Shown here: piece by piece, positions 8,588 through 18,341 of the stretch
Layout of the letters: every line of letters begins with the position of its first letter
Numbering within the stretch: position 1 is the stretch's first letter
Source: CAVRRZ01 sp963723745
GTDB taxonomy: Bacteria; Actinomycetota; Actinomycetes; Mycobacteriales; Geodermatophilaceae
Reading direction: 5' to 3'
Length of the DNA stretch: 64,000 bases
Assembly: GCA_963723745.1 (NCBI GenBank)
Contig: CAVRRZ010000001.1
Location: 1,178,001 to 1,242,000, forward strand
Notes under the pieces: generated by a model
What the model saw: the letters and a program-made list of their open reading frames with translations, nothing else
Database searches by the model: none
Told to the model about the DNA's origin: nothing
Translations under genes and position numbers: made by a program

Positions 8588-9910
8588 ATGCGGATCTCGG
8601 TCATCGGCTGCGGTTACCTCGGTGCCGTCCACGCGGCGTCCATGGCCGAACTCGGCCACGACGTCGTCGGCCTCGACGTCGACGCCGCCAAGATCGCCTC
8701 GCTGTCCGAGGGCCGGCCGCCGTTCCACGAGCCCGGGTTCTCCGAGCTCCTGGCCCGCACCCTCGAGTCGGGCCGGCTGCGCTTCTCCACCGACTTCGCC
8801 GACGCCCGCGGGGCCGTCGTCCACTTCGTCTGCGTCGGCACCCCGCAGAAGCGCGGCGAGTACGCCGCCGACCTGCGCTACGTCGAGGCGGCGACCGAGT
8901 CGCTGCTCGACGTCCTCAGCCCCGGCGACCTCGTCGTCGGCAAGTCCACCGTCCCCGTCGGGACGGCGGCCCGCCTGGCAGACCTGGTCGAGGCCAAGGT
9001 GCCCGGCGCGATGCTGGCCTGGAACCCGGAGTTCCTGCGCGAGGGCTTCGCCGTCCAGGACACCCTCGAGCCCGACCGGCTGGTCTACGGCCTTCCGGCC
9101 GGTGCCGACGGCGAGACCGCGCGGGCGATGCTCGACGAGGTGTACGCCGAGATCGTCGCCCGCGGCACCCCGCAGGTGGTCACCGACTACGCGACGGCCG
9201 AGATGGTGAAGACGGCGGCCAACTCCTTCCTGGCCACCAAGATCTCGTTCATCAACGCGATGGCCGAGCTCTGCGAGGCCACCGGTGCCGACGTCAAGCA
9301 GCTCGCCGACGCGATCGGCTACGACGACCGCATCGGCCGCAAGTTCCTCAACGCCGGCCTCGGCTTCGGCGGCGGCTGCCTGCCCAAGGACATCCGCGCC
9401 TTCATGGCCCGCGCCGGCGAGCTCGGCGCCGACCAGGCGCTGACGTTCCTGCGCGAGGTCGACAACATCAACATGCGCCGCCGGATCCGGATGGTCGAGC
9501 TGGCCCGTGAGGTCTGCGACGGCTCGCTGCTCGGCAAGCGGGTCGCGGTGCTCGGGGCGGCCTTCAAGCCCGACTCCGACGACATCCGCGACTCGCCGGC
9601 GCTCAACGTGGCCGCCCAGCTGCAGCTGCAGGGCGCCGTCGTCCTGGTCGCCGACCCGGCCGCCGTCGACAACGCGCGAAAGCTCTGGCCTCAGCTCGAC
9701 TACGCCGACACCCCGGAGGAGGCGGCGGCCGGCGCCGACGCCGTCCTGCTGCTCACCGAGTGGAAGCAGTACCGGTCGCTGGACCCCGTCGCGTTCGGCG
9801 AGGTGGTCAGGCAGAAGCGCGTGCTCGACGGCCGCAATGCGCTCGACCGCGAGGCGTGGGTCGCCGCGGGCTGGACCTACCGCGCGCTGGGCCGCCGCGC
9901 CGGCCAGTAG
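8588..9910 (+). CDS. ugd: UDP-glucose 6-dehydrogenase
   Basis: Oxidises UDP-glucose to UDP-glucuronate with two NAD+; cytoplasmic. The 440-residue length is typical. An N-terminal Rossmann motif (VIGCGYLG, residues 5-12) is followed by FVCVGTPQ, VGKSTVPVGT, WNPEFLREG and the substrate-loop lysine region (EMVKTAANSFLATKISF). The catalytic cysteine is C264 in FGGGCLPKD, and the C-terminal NAD-binding half has VLGAAFKPDSDDIRDSPAL. I chose the ATG at 8588 because GGGAG precedes it and the Rossmann strand starts at once; the frame is open a further 35 codons. Lying between two polysaccharide clusters, it probably supplies UDP-GlcA to the synthase at 4963-6318 or to the GT2 enzymes downstream. Confidence 0.95.
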   Translation: MRISVIGCGYLGAVHAASMAELGHDVVGLDVDAAKIASLSEGRPPFHEPGFSELLARTLESGRLRFSTDFADARGAVVHFVCVGTPQKRGEYAADLRYVEAATESLLDVLSPGDLVVGKSTVPVGTAARLADLVEAKVPGAMLAWNPEFLREGFAVQDTLEPDRLVYGLPAGADGETARAMLDEVYAEIVARGTPQVVTDYATAEMVKTAANSFLATKISFINAMAELCEATGADVKQLADAIGYDDRIGRKFLNAGLGFGGGCLPKDIRAFMARAGELGADQALTFLREVDNINMRRRIRMVELAREVCDGSLLGKRVAVLGAAFKPDSDDIRDSPALNVAAQLQLQGAVVLVADPAAVDNARKLWPQLDYADTPEEAAAGADAVLLLTEWKQYRSLDPVAFGEVVRQKRVLDGRNALDREAWVAAGWTYRALGRRAGQ

Positions 9911-9929
9911 GGCCCTCGGATCGTCGCCG

Positions 9930-10568
9930 CAACCGCGCGAACGGTTCGGCGCATTTCGGCGTCCGGGCGCGTACGGTCGTAACTGGCGAGGCCTCGGTCA
10001 GCCTGATCAGCCACGACAAGCCGACCACGATGGTCTACACCGGACCCTTGGCGCTGCACCTCGACGACGTGCAGTACGGCAACGGCGACGGACCCTGCCT
10101 GCACGCCGCCGCCACCGGTGAGACCGTCGAGGTCAAGGACGCGAGAACCGACGATCGATGGCCCGACTACATGAATCAGGCCGTCCAGGCCGGCAGCCTC
10201 AGTTCGCTGTCGCTGCCGCTCGGGACCCCCGAGACGCTCGCGGCGGGGTTGAACGTGTACGCCCACGAGGCCGGGGCCTTCGACGACGCGTCCCGCCGGG
10301 CGGGGGAGCGCTTCGCCCGCTTCGCGGGGGTGGCGGCCGCCAACATGCACGCGTACGAGAGCGCCCGCGAGCTGGCGGACAACCTGCAGAGTCGCGGGCG
10401 GTCATCGACCAGGCCAAGGGCATCCTCATGGAGCGGCACAAGCTGGACGCGCCGAGGGCCTTCCAGCTGCTCGCCCACGCGTCGATGGCGACCAACCGCA
10501 AGGTGCGCGAGATCGCCGGGCACCTCGTGCGCACCGGCGAGCTGCCGAAGCGACCGCCGCGTCGCTGA
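9930..10568 (+). pseudogene. GAF-ANTAR regulator remnant (N-terminally truncated and frameshifted)
   Basis: ANTAR proteins bind paired hairpins in nascent RNA to prevent termination. Here a GAF sensor part is readable in one frame (ASVSLISHD, DDVQYGNGDGPCLHAAATG, DDRWPDY, SLPLGTPETLAAGLNVYA) and the ANTAR domain in another (SRAVIDQAKGILMERH, RAFQLLAHASMATNRKVREIAGHLV), with a frameshift near 10392-10400 in ctgcagagtcgcgggcggtc. The usual first ~50 residues of the GAF domain are missing: the sequence begins almost directly after the ugd stop with no plausible start before ATG 10030. It is probably a decaying gene. A sequencing error could explain the frameshift but not the missing N-terminus. 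Confidence 0.75.
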
Positions 10569-10714
10569 CCCGCACGCTGGTCGACCGCCGGAAGCCACGA
10601 GAACGTCGCTGCACCCCCGCCTCCAGCCGCCCGGAGCGCCGGCTCGCGCCTCCCCCGGGGTGGTGAGAGAGGGGGTTCGGACGCCGTTTCTGCAGGTAGC
10701 GTCGCCGTGACCGG

Positions 10715-10736
10715 GTGTCACCTGACCCGGTGACAC
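10715..10736 (+). promoter_or_regulatory. Inverted repeat just upstream of the polysaccharide operon
   Basis: GTGTCAC at 10715-10721 and GTGACAC at 10730-10736 form a perfect 7-bp inverted repeat with an 8-nt spacer, ending 20 nt before the GTG start of the GT2-deacetylase gene. A second imperfect arrangement (GTGACCGGGT/ACCCGGTGAC) overlaps it. Position and symmetry fit an operator or a 5'-leader hairpin; no binding protein is known. Confidence 0.4.
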
Positions 10737-10756
10737 TGCCGAGGGGGAAACGGTCG

Positions 10757-12523
10757 GTGACGAGTAACGAGTACCGCTTCAGCATCGTCGTGCCCACGTA
10801 CGAGCGGCGCGACGTGCTGACCGAGAGCCTGCGCTCGCTGGCCCGGCTCGAGACGCCGTGGCCGGTCGAGCTGCTCGTCGTCGTCGACGGCTCCACCGAC
10901 GGCAGCGCCGAGGCCGCCCGCGCGATCGAGGCGCCGTTCCCCGTCACCGTCGTCGAGCAGGCCAACGCGGGTGCCGCTGCCGCTCGCAACCACGGCGCCG
11001 CCCTGGCCCGAGGCGAGTACCTGCTCTTCCTCGACGACGACATGACCGCCGACCCGCGGCTGCTCGTCGAGCACGACGCCGCCCTGCACCAGGGCGCCGA
11101 CGCCGCGGTCGGCCACATCCCGCTGCACCCGGACTCCCCGCGCACCCTGCTCACCCCAGGCGTCGAGCGCTGGGTGCGGCTGCGCCACGAGCGGCTCACC
11201 CGCACCGAGGGCCAGCTCGCCCTCGGCGACCTGCTCACCGGCCAGCTGTCGGTCCGACGCGAGGTCTTCGCGGCCAACGGCGGCTTCGACGAGGAGTTCA
11301 ACGCCGCGGGCTCCTTCGGCGCCGAGGACACCGACTTCCTGCACCGGCTGCTGCGCAGCGGGGCCGCCGTCCGGTACGCGCCGGGCGCGGTCACCTGGCA
11401 GCGCTACGTGGTCACCCCCGACCAGTACCTGCGGCAGTGGAAGCAGGGCGGCCGCGCCGACGCCGTGCTCACCCGCAAGCACCCGGAGCTGGCCGGCGAG
11501 ATCGCCGCCCAGCACGGGGCGTCGTCACCGGTCGGCCGGCTGCTGCGCCGGGTCGCCCCGCACGTGCCCGCGCGGCTGGGCACGGCCCTGGCCGCGCCGG
11601 TCGTCGCCCGCGCCCGCCGCGGGAGCACCGACCTGCTCACCCGCTTCGCGTTCGCCCGCGTCCGCGACGCCCTGTACTGGCGCGGCGTCGCCGAGCTCGG
11701 CGGGCTGACCGAGCCGGGCGCCCCGTCGGTCCTGGCCTACCACGCGATCGCCGACGTCGACAACGCCGCGATCGGCGCCTGGTGCGTGCCGCCCGCCGAC
11801 TTCGCCGCGCACCTCGACGCCCTCACCGCCGCGGACGTCCGCTTCGTCTCCCTCGACGACGTGCTCGCCTGGCTCGACGGCTCAGCCGACCTGCCCCCGC
11901 GGGCCGTACACCTCACCTTCGACGACGGCTACGCCGACCTGCTCGCCGTCGCCGACGTGCTCGGCGCCCGTGGCATCCCGGCCACCGTGTTCGCCGTCGG
12001 CGGGCAGCTCGGCGGCTGGAACGAGTGGGACGTCGCCCGTGGCGCGGCGAAGCTGCCGCTGCTCGACGTCGACGGGCTGCGCGAGCTCGCCCGCCGCGGC
12101 TGGGCGGTCGGCGCCCACTCGGCCACCCACGCCCACCTCGTGCACCTCGCGGACGACGACCTGCGCACCGAGCTCGAGCAGCCGCTGCGCGCGCTCGCCG
12201 GAGTACCGGTCACCCCCGTGCTGGCCTACCCGCACGGCGAGCACGACGCCCGCGTGCGCGCGGCCACCCGGCGGGCCGGCTACACCGCGGCCTTCGCGCT
12301 CGAGGGCCGCCGCCCGACGTCGCGTGCCCGGTTCGCGCTGCCGCGGGTCGAGGTGCGCCGCGACACGACGCCCGAGGCCCTCGTCGCCGCCGTCCTGACC
12401 CCGGACAGCGGACTTTTGTCCACGAAGGGCCGGTACGGGGCGCCGTGGCACCCCGGCCGCGAGGTCGAGCGCGAGCTGCGCGGGGCCGCGCGCGCCGTCC
12501 TGCGCGCGATCGGCCGCCGATGA
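10757..12523 (+). CDS. Fusion of GT2 glycosyltransferase and polysaccharide deacetylase
   Basis: Bifunctional 588-residue protein. Residues ~6-225 form a GT2 domain (FSIVVPTYER, VVVDGSTDGS, the DXD-like FLDDDMTAD near 92 and a late ED motif in FGAEDTDFL). A basic linker leads to a NodB-homology carbohydrate esterase domain from ~325 (VLAYHAI) with the catalytic TFDDGYADL, the zinc-binding HSATHAHL and YPHGEHD. It probably transfers a sugar and N- or O-deacetylates a glycan. GTG 10757 was chosen because AGGGGG lies 10 nt upstream. Its stop overlaps the flippase start (ATGA), making it the first gene of a four-gene coupled operon. Near its C-terminus, 12410-12431 is a copy of a dispersed palindromic repeat read as LLSTKGR. 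Confidence 0.88.
   Translation: MTSNEYRFSIVVPTYERRDVLTESLRSLARLETPWPVELLVVVDGSTDGSAEAARAIEAPFPVTVVEQANAGAAAARNHGAALARGEYLLFLDDDMTADPRLLVEHDAALHQGADAAVGHIPLHPDSPRTLLTPGVERWVRLRHERLTRTEGQLALGDLLTGQLSVRREVFAANGGFDEEFNAAGSFGAEDTDFLHRLLRSGAAVRYAPGAVTWQRYVVTPDQYLRQWKQGGRADAVLTRKHPELAGEIAAQHGASSPVGRLLRRVAPHVPARLGTALAAPVVARARRGSTDLLTRFAFARVRDALYWRGVAELGGLTEPGAPSVLAYHAIADVDNAAIGAWCVPPADFAAHLDALTAADVRFVSLDDVLAWLDGSADLPPRAVHLTFDDGYADLLAVADVLGARGIPATVFAVGGQLGGWNEWDVARGAAKLPLLDVDGLRELARRGWAVGAHSATHAHLVHLADDDLRTELEQPLRALAGVPVTPVLAYPHGEHDARVRAATRRAGYTAAFALEGRRPTSRARFALPRVEVRRDTTPEALVAAVLTPDSGLLSTKGRYGAPWHPGREVERELRGAARAVLRAIGRR
12410..12431 (+). repeat. Dispersed TTTGTGGACAAA-type repeat inside a coding region
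   Basis: This 22-bp stretch (GGACTTTTGTCC then ACGAAGGGCC) is the reverse complement of the intergenic unit at 16973, with three or four substitutions; even the flanking CCCCGTACCGG is shared. It lies in the poorly conserved C-terminal part of the deacetylase domain and keeps the reading frame. Confidence 0.6.
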
Positions 12524-13961
12524 CCGCCCCGGCCGAGGATCGGACGACGGCGCGGGACGCCGCCGTCCGGACCGCCATGTCCGGGCTGTTCGGCCGTGAC
12601 TCGCTCTACCTGCTGTTCTGGTTCCTCCAGGTCGTGCTCGCCGCGCTGGCCACGCCGATCGCCACCCGGCTGCTGGGCGCCACCGAGTTCGGCACCTGGT
12701 CGGCGGCCAACGCGCTCATGCAGGTGCTCTACGTGCTGGGCGGGCTGGGCCTGTCGGTCGCCGTCCAGAAGTTCTACGAGGACCGCGGGCCCGACGCCGC
12801 CCGCCGGCTGGTCACGCTCACCGGCGTCGCCGCGATCGGCGTCACCGTGGCCGCCGACCTGACCGGGTCGCTGTGGAGCGGGCCGCTGGGGTTCGGCGAG
12901 TACGAGGGCGCCGTCCGGCTGGCCGTGCTCTGGGCCGGCACCTCGGCGCTGACCGCGTCCGTGCTCGCCCTCCTCCGCAGCCAGGACCGGCTGGGCGCGT
13001 TCAGCGTCGTCAGCCTGCTGCAGTCGGTGGTCGCCGAGGTCGCCAGCCTGGCGCTGCTCGTCGTCGTCGCACCGACCGCCGAGGCGTTCGTGCTCGGCCG
13101 GCTCGTCGTCCAGGTGCTCGCCGTCGCCATCGGCCTGCTGCTCGCCGGAACCCGCCGGCTGCGCGCCGCCGACCTGCCCATGGCACGGGCGGCGCTGGTC
13201 TTCTCGCTGCCGCTCGTGCCGGCGATGCTCGGATCGTTCGTGCTCGGCGCGTCCGACCGCTTCCTGATCCAGGCGCAGCTCGGGGAGACCGCCGTCGCCC
13301 AGTACTCGGTGGCCTACAACATCGCGGCGCTGCCGATGCTCGTGCTCAGCGTGCTCAACTCCGTCTGGCTGCCGCGGTTCTTCGCCGCCGGCGCCGACGG
13401 CGACGCCGTCACCACCGCCAGCCGCGACGCGCTCTACCGGCTGCTCGCGCCGGTCATGGTCGGCCTGTCGGTCGCCGCGCCGCTCGTGCTGCGGGTCTGG
13501 GCGCCGCCGTCCTACCGGCCCGACGAGCTGCTGCTGATCACCGCCGTGATCGTGGTCAGCGCCCTGCCCTACACCGCCGGCCTCTCCGCCACCCGCGTGC
13601 TGCTGGCCGCCGCCCGCACCCGCACCGTGGCCGTGGCCGCCGTCGTCGCCTCGCTGGTCAACATCGCGCTCAACCTGTGGTGGATCCCGGTGTGGGGCGT
13701 GCTCGGCGCCGCCCTCGCCACCGTCGCCGCCTACTCGCTGCAGCACCTCATCCTGCTGCTGCCCACCCGCGGCCGGCCGTTCAGCACCACGTACACCGGG
13801 CTGGCCCAGGCTCTCGCGGCCGGCGCCGTCGCCCTCGCCGTCGTCCTGCTGCCCACCGACCCGACCGGGCTGCTGCTGCGCGCCGCGCTCGGCCTCGCCT
13901 GCGCGGGCTGGTTCGCCCGTGCCTACCTCGGCATCCGCGCCCGATCCACGGAGGCTTCGCC

Positions 13962-13965
<4 letters not shown>
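12520..13965 (+). CDS. Wzx/MATE-like polysaccharide flippase
   Basis: Integral membrane protein of 481 residues with about 12-14 helices and the general pattern of the polysaccharide transporter / oligosaccharide flippase superfamily: an N-terminal FGRDSLYLLFWFLQVVLAAL helix, TRLLGATEFGTWS (the usual LG..e.G.....) and a second-half repeat beginning FSLPLVPAMLGSFVLGASDRFLIQAQLGE. It should move lipid-linked oligosaccharide units across the membrane. The ATG overlaps the preceding stop by 4 bp, and its own stop overlaps the next ATG. Together with the GT2 genes and the polytopic protein downstream it suggests a Wzx/Wzy-type pathway. No substrate can be read from the sequence. Confidence 0.87.
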
Positions 13966-15154
<1,189 letters not shown>

Positions 15155-15158
<4 letters not shown>

Positions 15159-16963
15159 GCGTCGACGTCGCCGTCCGGCCGGCCCCTGGGCAGGCCGCGC
15201 CCTCGCGCACCCGCTGGGCGGTGCCCCTGGTCACGGTGCTGCTCGCCGGGCTGTGGCTGGTGTCGCTGCGCGACGTCCGGCTGGATCGGACCGGGGGCTG
15301 GGGACTGCTCACCGCGCTGCCGACCACCTGGTACGCGGCCTTCGCCGGCACGGTGCTGGTCTACGGCGCCGTGCTGCTGTCCCGCCGCCGGGTGACGCAT
15401 GCGCTGGCCGGCTGCCACCTGCTGCTGGTGCTGATCCTCTTCGGGACGACGTCCGCGGTCTACGAGGCCCCGCGCTACCCGTGGACGCCCAAGCACGCCG
15501 GCGTGGTCGAGTACCTGCTCGAGACCTGGTCGGTGGACCGGACCATCGACATCTACCACAACTTCCCGGGCTTCTTCTTCGCCGCGGCGGCCGTGCACGA
15601 GGGCACCGGCATCGAGGTGATGACGCTCGCGCAGTGGGCCCAGCCGTTCTTCGCGCTGCTCACCGCGGCCTCGGTCTACTGGGCCGTGGGCGGGCTGTCG
15701 GCGTCCCGCCGCGTCCGCTACGGCACCGCGCTCATCACCACGCTGGGCGACTGGATCGGGCAGAACTACTTCGCCCCGCAGGCGCTGGCCTTCCCGCTGG
15801 CGATGGTCGTGATCGGCGGGCTGCTGCGCTCGGTGCCGGCCGGCGCCGAGGGCCTGCGCTGGCGGTGGCTGGCCGACCGCATCCCGGCCGGCGACGACCC
15901 CGACCGGCCCCGGCCCAGCCGGTTCTGGACCTCCCGCGGCGGCGCGCTCGCCCTGGTCGCGGGGTTCGCAGCGGTCGCCGTCACCCATCCGCTCTCGCCG
16001 TTCATCCTGCTCGCCCAGGCCGGCCTGATCGTGCTGCTCGTCCGGCCCGCCCGGCCGTGGCTGCTCGCCGTCTTCGTCGTCGTCGAGGCCGTCTGGCTGG
16101 CGCAGGCGTGGCCGTTCCTGTCCTCCACCTACGACCTGTTCGAGTTCGGCCTGGCCAACGCCCAGCCGCCCGAGGCCGCGCTGGTCGAGCCCTTGCCCGG
16201 CTACCGGACGGCGATGTGGGCCGCGCCCTCGCTGATGGCCGTCGTCGGGCTGCTCACCGCATGGACCGTGCTCGCCGTCGCCGTCCGCCGCAAGCGGGCC
16301 GACCGGGTGCTGCTGCCGGTGGCGCTGGCGTCGGTGCCGATCGCGATGGTGCTCGCCCAGTCCTACGGCAACGAGGGCATCTTCCGGGCCTACCTGTTCG
16401 CGCTGCCGTGGATGGCGTTCGTCGTCGCCCGGCACCTGCTCGACGCCCGGCACCGCTGGACCCCCGGACGCCGGCTGGTCGCCGCCGTCTCCACGGTGCT
16501 CGTGGCCGCGCTGACGCTGCCGGCCAACTTCGCCGGGGAGCTCAGCCACCGGGTCGCGCCGTCCGACCTCGCCGCCGACGTCTGGTTCGAGACGCACACC
16601 CCCACCGGCTCGGTGCTGCTGCCGTTCGTGTCGTCGTTCCCGTTCCGGGCCACCGCCCGCTACCCCGACCACCTGCCCGCGGCCGTGGCCGAGGTGCCCG
16701 GCGTGGTCGACGTCCCGGGCTTCTCCGCCGCGGCGCGCGACGCCGCGACGCTGGTCCGCTTCACCGAGGACGCGTGCTGGGAGCAGGTCGGCACCGCGCC
16801 GGTCTACGTCGCGCTCGGACCGTCGGCGGAGGACAGCCTGCTGCTGTTCGGCACGATGCCGCTGTCCACCTACGCCGAGTACGCGCGGCTGCTCGAGACC
16901 GACCGGGCCTTCGAGCTGGTCTTCCGCGAGGGGGCCACCAGCCTCTTCGAGTGCCGCCCCTGA
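15155..16963 (+). CDS. Polytopic membrane protein, candidate polysaccharide polymerase or C-type glycosyltransferase
   Basis: A 602-residue protein with about 11-13 hydrophobic helices and a ~120-residue non-cytoplasmic C-terminal domain. An early loop contains RYPWTPKHAGVVEYLLETW and YHNFPGFFFAAAAVHE, reminiscent of the first extracytoplasmic loops of GT-C enzymes or Wzy polymerases; later GDWIGQNYFAPQ and SQSYGNEGIFRAYLFALPW are notable. I do not recognise a named family. It is last in the coupled operon (GTGA overlap with the GT2 upstream) and next to a Wzx-like flippase, so polymerase or lipid-linked sugar transferase is the most economical guess. Downstream are paired palindromic repeats that may terminate the operon. 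Confidence 0.7.
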
Positions 16964-16972
16964 CCCACCCCC

Positions 16973-17047
16973 GGCCCTTTGTGGACAAACGGCCCCGTAC
17001 CGGGCGGGGAGTTGCCTACCGAAGCCGGCCGTTTGTGGACAAAGGGC
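16973..17047. repeat. Paired palindromic units between convergent genes (likely terminator)
   Basis: Two units with core TTTGTGGACAAA flanked by GGCC-type ends lie at 16973-16994 and 17027-17047, separated by 32 nt. Each is nearly self-complementary and the two are inverted relative to each other except at the central GTGGAC. They fill the gap between the convergent genes ending at 16963 and 17050. Related pairs occur at 63370-63423 and, within a gene, at 12410. Confidence 0.65.
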
Positions 17048-17049
17048 TG

Positions 17050-18003
17050 CTACGGACGGGGGGCGAGGCGCAGGCGCAGGCGCATCGCGGCGTAGCTCGC
17101 GGCGGTGAGCAGCGTGCCCTCGACGATCGCGTAGGCCCGCCCCGGCCCGGCGAGGTCGCCGCGCAACGGGCCGGCCAGGCCGCGCAGCACGCCCCGGGGG
17201 AGGGTGCGCAGCACGTACGTCCGCTCCGTCGACAGCGCCTCGTCGCTGCCGGCGATCCGGCTGACCAGCGCCTTCGACCGGCCCTCGGCGCGGCAGCGGC
17301 GGCGGAAGTAGCGGCGGGTGACCCGGTCGGGCGTCACCGTGTGCGCGACGGCGGCGTCCGGCTCCAGCAGCACCCGCCCGCCGGCGACCGACCGAGCCCG
17401 GATGGCGAACTCGGTCTCCTCGCAGCCGGCCGCGTCCTTGCCCAGGCGGCCCATGGTCGGGTCGAAGCCGCCCGCCGCCGTGAACACGTCGCGGCGGAAA
17501 GCCATGTTCGCCCCGATCGGGTTGCGGATCTCCGCCCGCCCGGCCGGGAGCCCCGCGTACGAGCAGCCGACCACCCACAGGAACTCGTCCGGGAACCACG
17601 ACGGCCGGGGTGCCCGCCAGTTAGGCAGCACCCCGCCGCCCACGCCGATGACCCCGGGCTCGAACGCGTCGAGCAGCCGCTTGGCCCAGTCGCGGTCGGC
17701 CGCGGCGTCGTCGTCCAGGAACGCCACGACGTCGCCGGTCGCGGCGGCCACGCCGGTGTTGCGCGCCCCCGACAGGCCCTGCGGACCGTCGGAGGCCAGG
17801 CAGCGCACGTCAGGGAAGGCCGTGCGGGCCCGGTCGAGCAGGTCGTCGTTGTGGTCGCTGACCAGCACGATCTCGTGCGGCGGCAGCGTCTGCGCCTGCA
17901 GGCTCGCGACCGCGGCGACGATGTCGTCCCAGCGGTCGAGGGTGTACGCGCAGATCACGACGGTGAGCGTGCGCGGGGCCGGGGAGGTCGCCGCGTCGCT
18001 CAC
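17050..18003 (-). CDS. Family 2 glycosyltransferase
   Basis: A 317-residue GT2 enzyme with LTVVICAYTLDRWDD, IVLVSDHNDDLL, GLSGARNTGVAAATGDVVAF and the metal-binding FLDDDAAADRDW, then FRRDVFTAAGGFDPTMG and ETEFAIRAR. This arrangement resembles actinobacterial exopolysaccharide sugar transferases. GTG at 18003 is the start; no strong ribosome-binding site is evident. It is convergent with the flippase operon and not coupled to a neighbour, but probably adds a sugar to the same or a related glycan. Substrate unknown. Confidence 0.85.
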   Translation of the reverse strand: MSDAATSPAPRTLTVVICAYTLDRWDDIVAAVASLQAQTLPPHEIVLVSDHNDDLLDRARTAFPDVRCLASDGPQGLSGARNTGVAAATGDVVAFLDDDAAADRDWAKRLLDAFEPGVIGVGGGVLPNWRAPRPSWFPDEFLWVVGCSYAGLPAGRAEIRNPIGANMAFRRDVFTAAGGFDPTMGRLGKDAAGCEETEFAIRARSVAGGRVLLEPDAAVAHTVTPDRVTRRYFRRRCRAEGRSKALVSRIAGSDEALSTERTYVLRTLPRGVLRGLAGPLRGDLAGPGRAYAIVEGTLLTAASYAAMRLRLRLAPRP

Positions 18004-18125
18004 CCGAGGGAGCCTACGGGCGGTCGCCGCCGGATCCGGTGCAGCGCGCCCGGCCGTGTCGGCGTTGACGTCCGGGCCGCCGCGGGAGAACCTCGGCCCG
18101 CCGATCCGCGGACAGGAGGTGCTCG

Positions 18126-18269
18126 GTGACCGGTACCGCCGGGCCCGTCTGCTCGACCTGCGGCCACGACCGCCGCGCGCACGAGCACTACCGGGCCGGA
18201 ACCGACTGCGCGCTGTGCGACTGCCCGCGGTTCAGCCGGCCGCTGCTGCGCCGCCTCCTCCGCCGCTGA
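18126..18269 (+). CDS. 47-residue CxxC zinc-ribbon-like microprotein
   Basis: A very small gene with a near-perfect AGGAGGT site (18114-18120) five bases before GTG 18126. The product reads VCSTCGHDRR, then HEHYRAGTDCALCDC and a Leu/Arg-rich tail. Two Cys pairs (CSTC and CALC), with extra His residues and a further Cys, fit a small zinc ribbon. Its stop is 8 bp before a long inverted repeat that can act as terminator. Similar tiny Cys-rich proteins are known in actinobacteria, but no function can be assigned. The ribosome-binding site and the paired cysteines are the main support. Confidence 0.72.
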   Translation: MTGTAGPVCSTCGHDRRAHEHYRAGTDCALCDCPRFSRPLLRRLLRR

Positions 18270-18277
18270 CCCCCCGT

Positions 18278-18335
18278 CGAGATCTGCACACTCGTACGCA
18301 TCGCGGGCCCGATGCGTACGAGTGTGCAGATCTCG
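18278..18335. repeat. Long inverted repeat, copy A of a three-copy family
   Basis: Perfect 25-bp arms (18278-18302 and 18311-18335) with an 8-nt loop. The arm contains GAGATCTGCACACTCGTACG. It lies between the convergent zinc-ribbon gene and the hydrolase gene ending at 18342. Copies B and C are at 45946-46003 and 48783-48846. A bidirectional terminator role is likely from position; shared sequence between copies points to a mobile or converted repeat family. Confidence 0.8.
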
Positions 18336-18341
18336 TCGCGA

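Noticed and set aside
10858..12519. Plus-strand extension of the flippase frame through the GT2-deacetylase gene
   Set aside because: The product is an Arg/Pro/Ala-rich shadow; the flippase starts at ATG 12520 with a 4-bp overlap.
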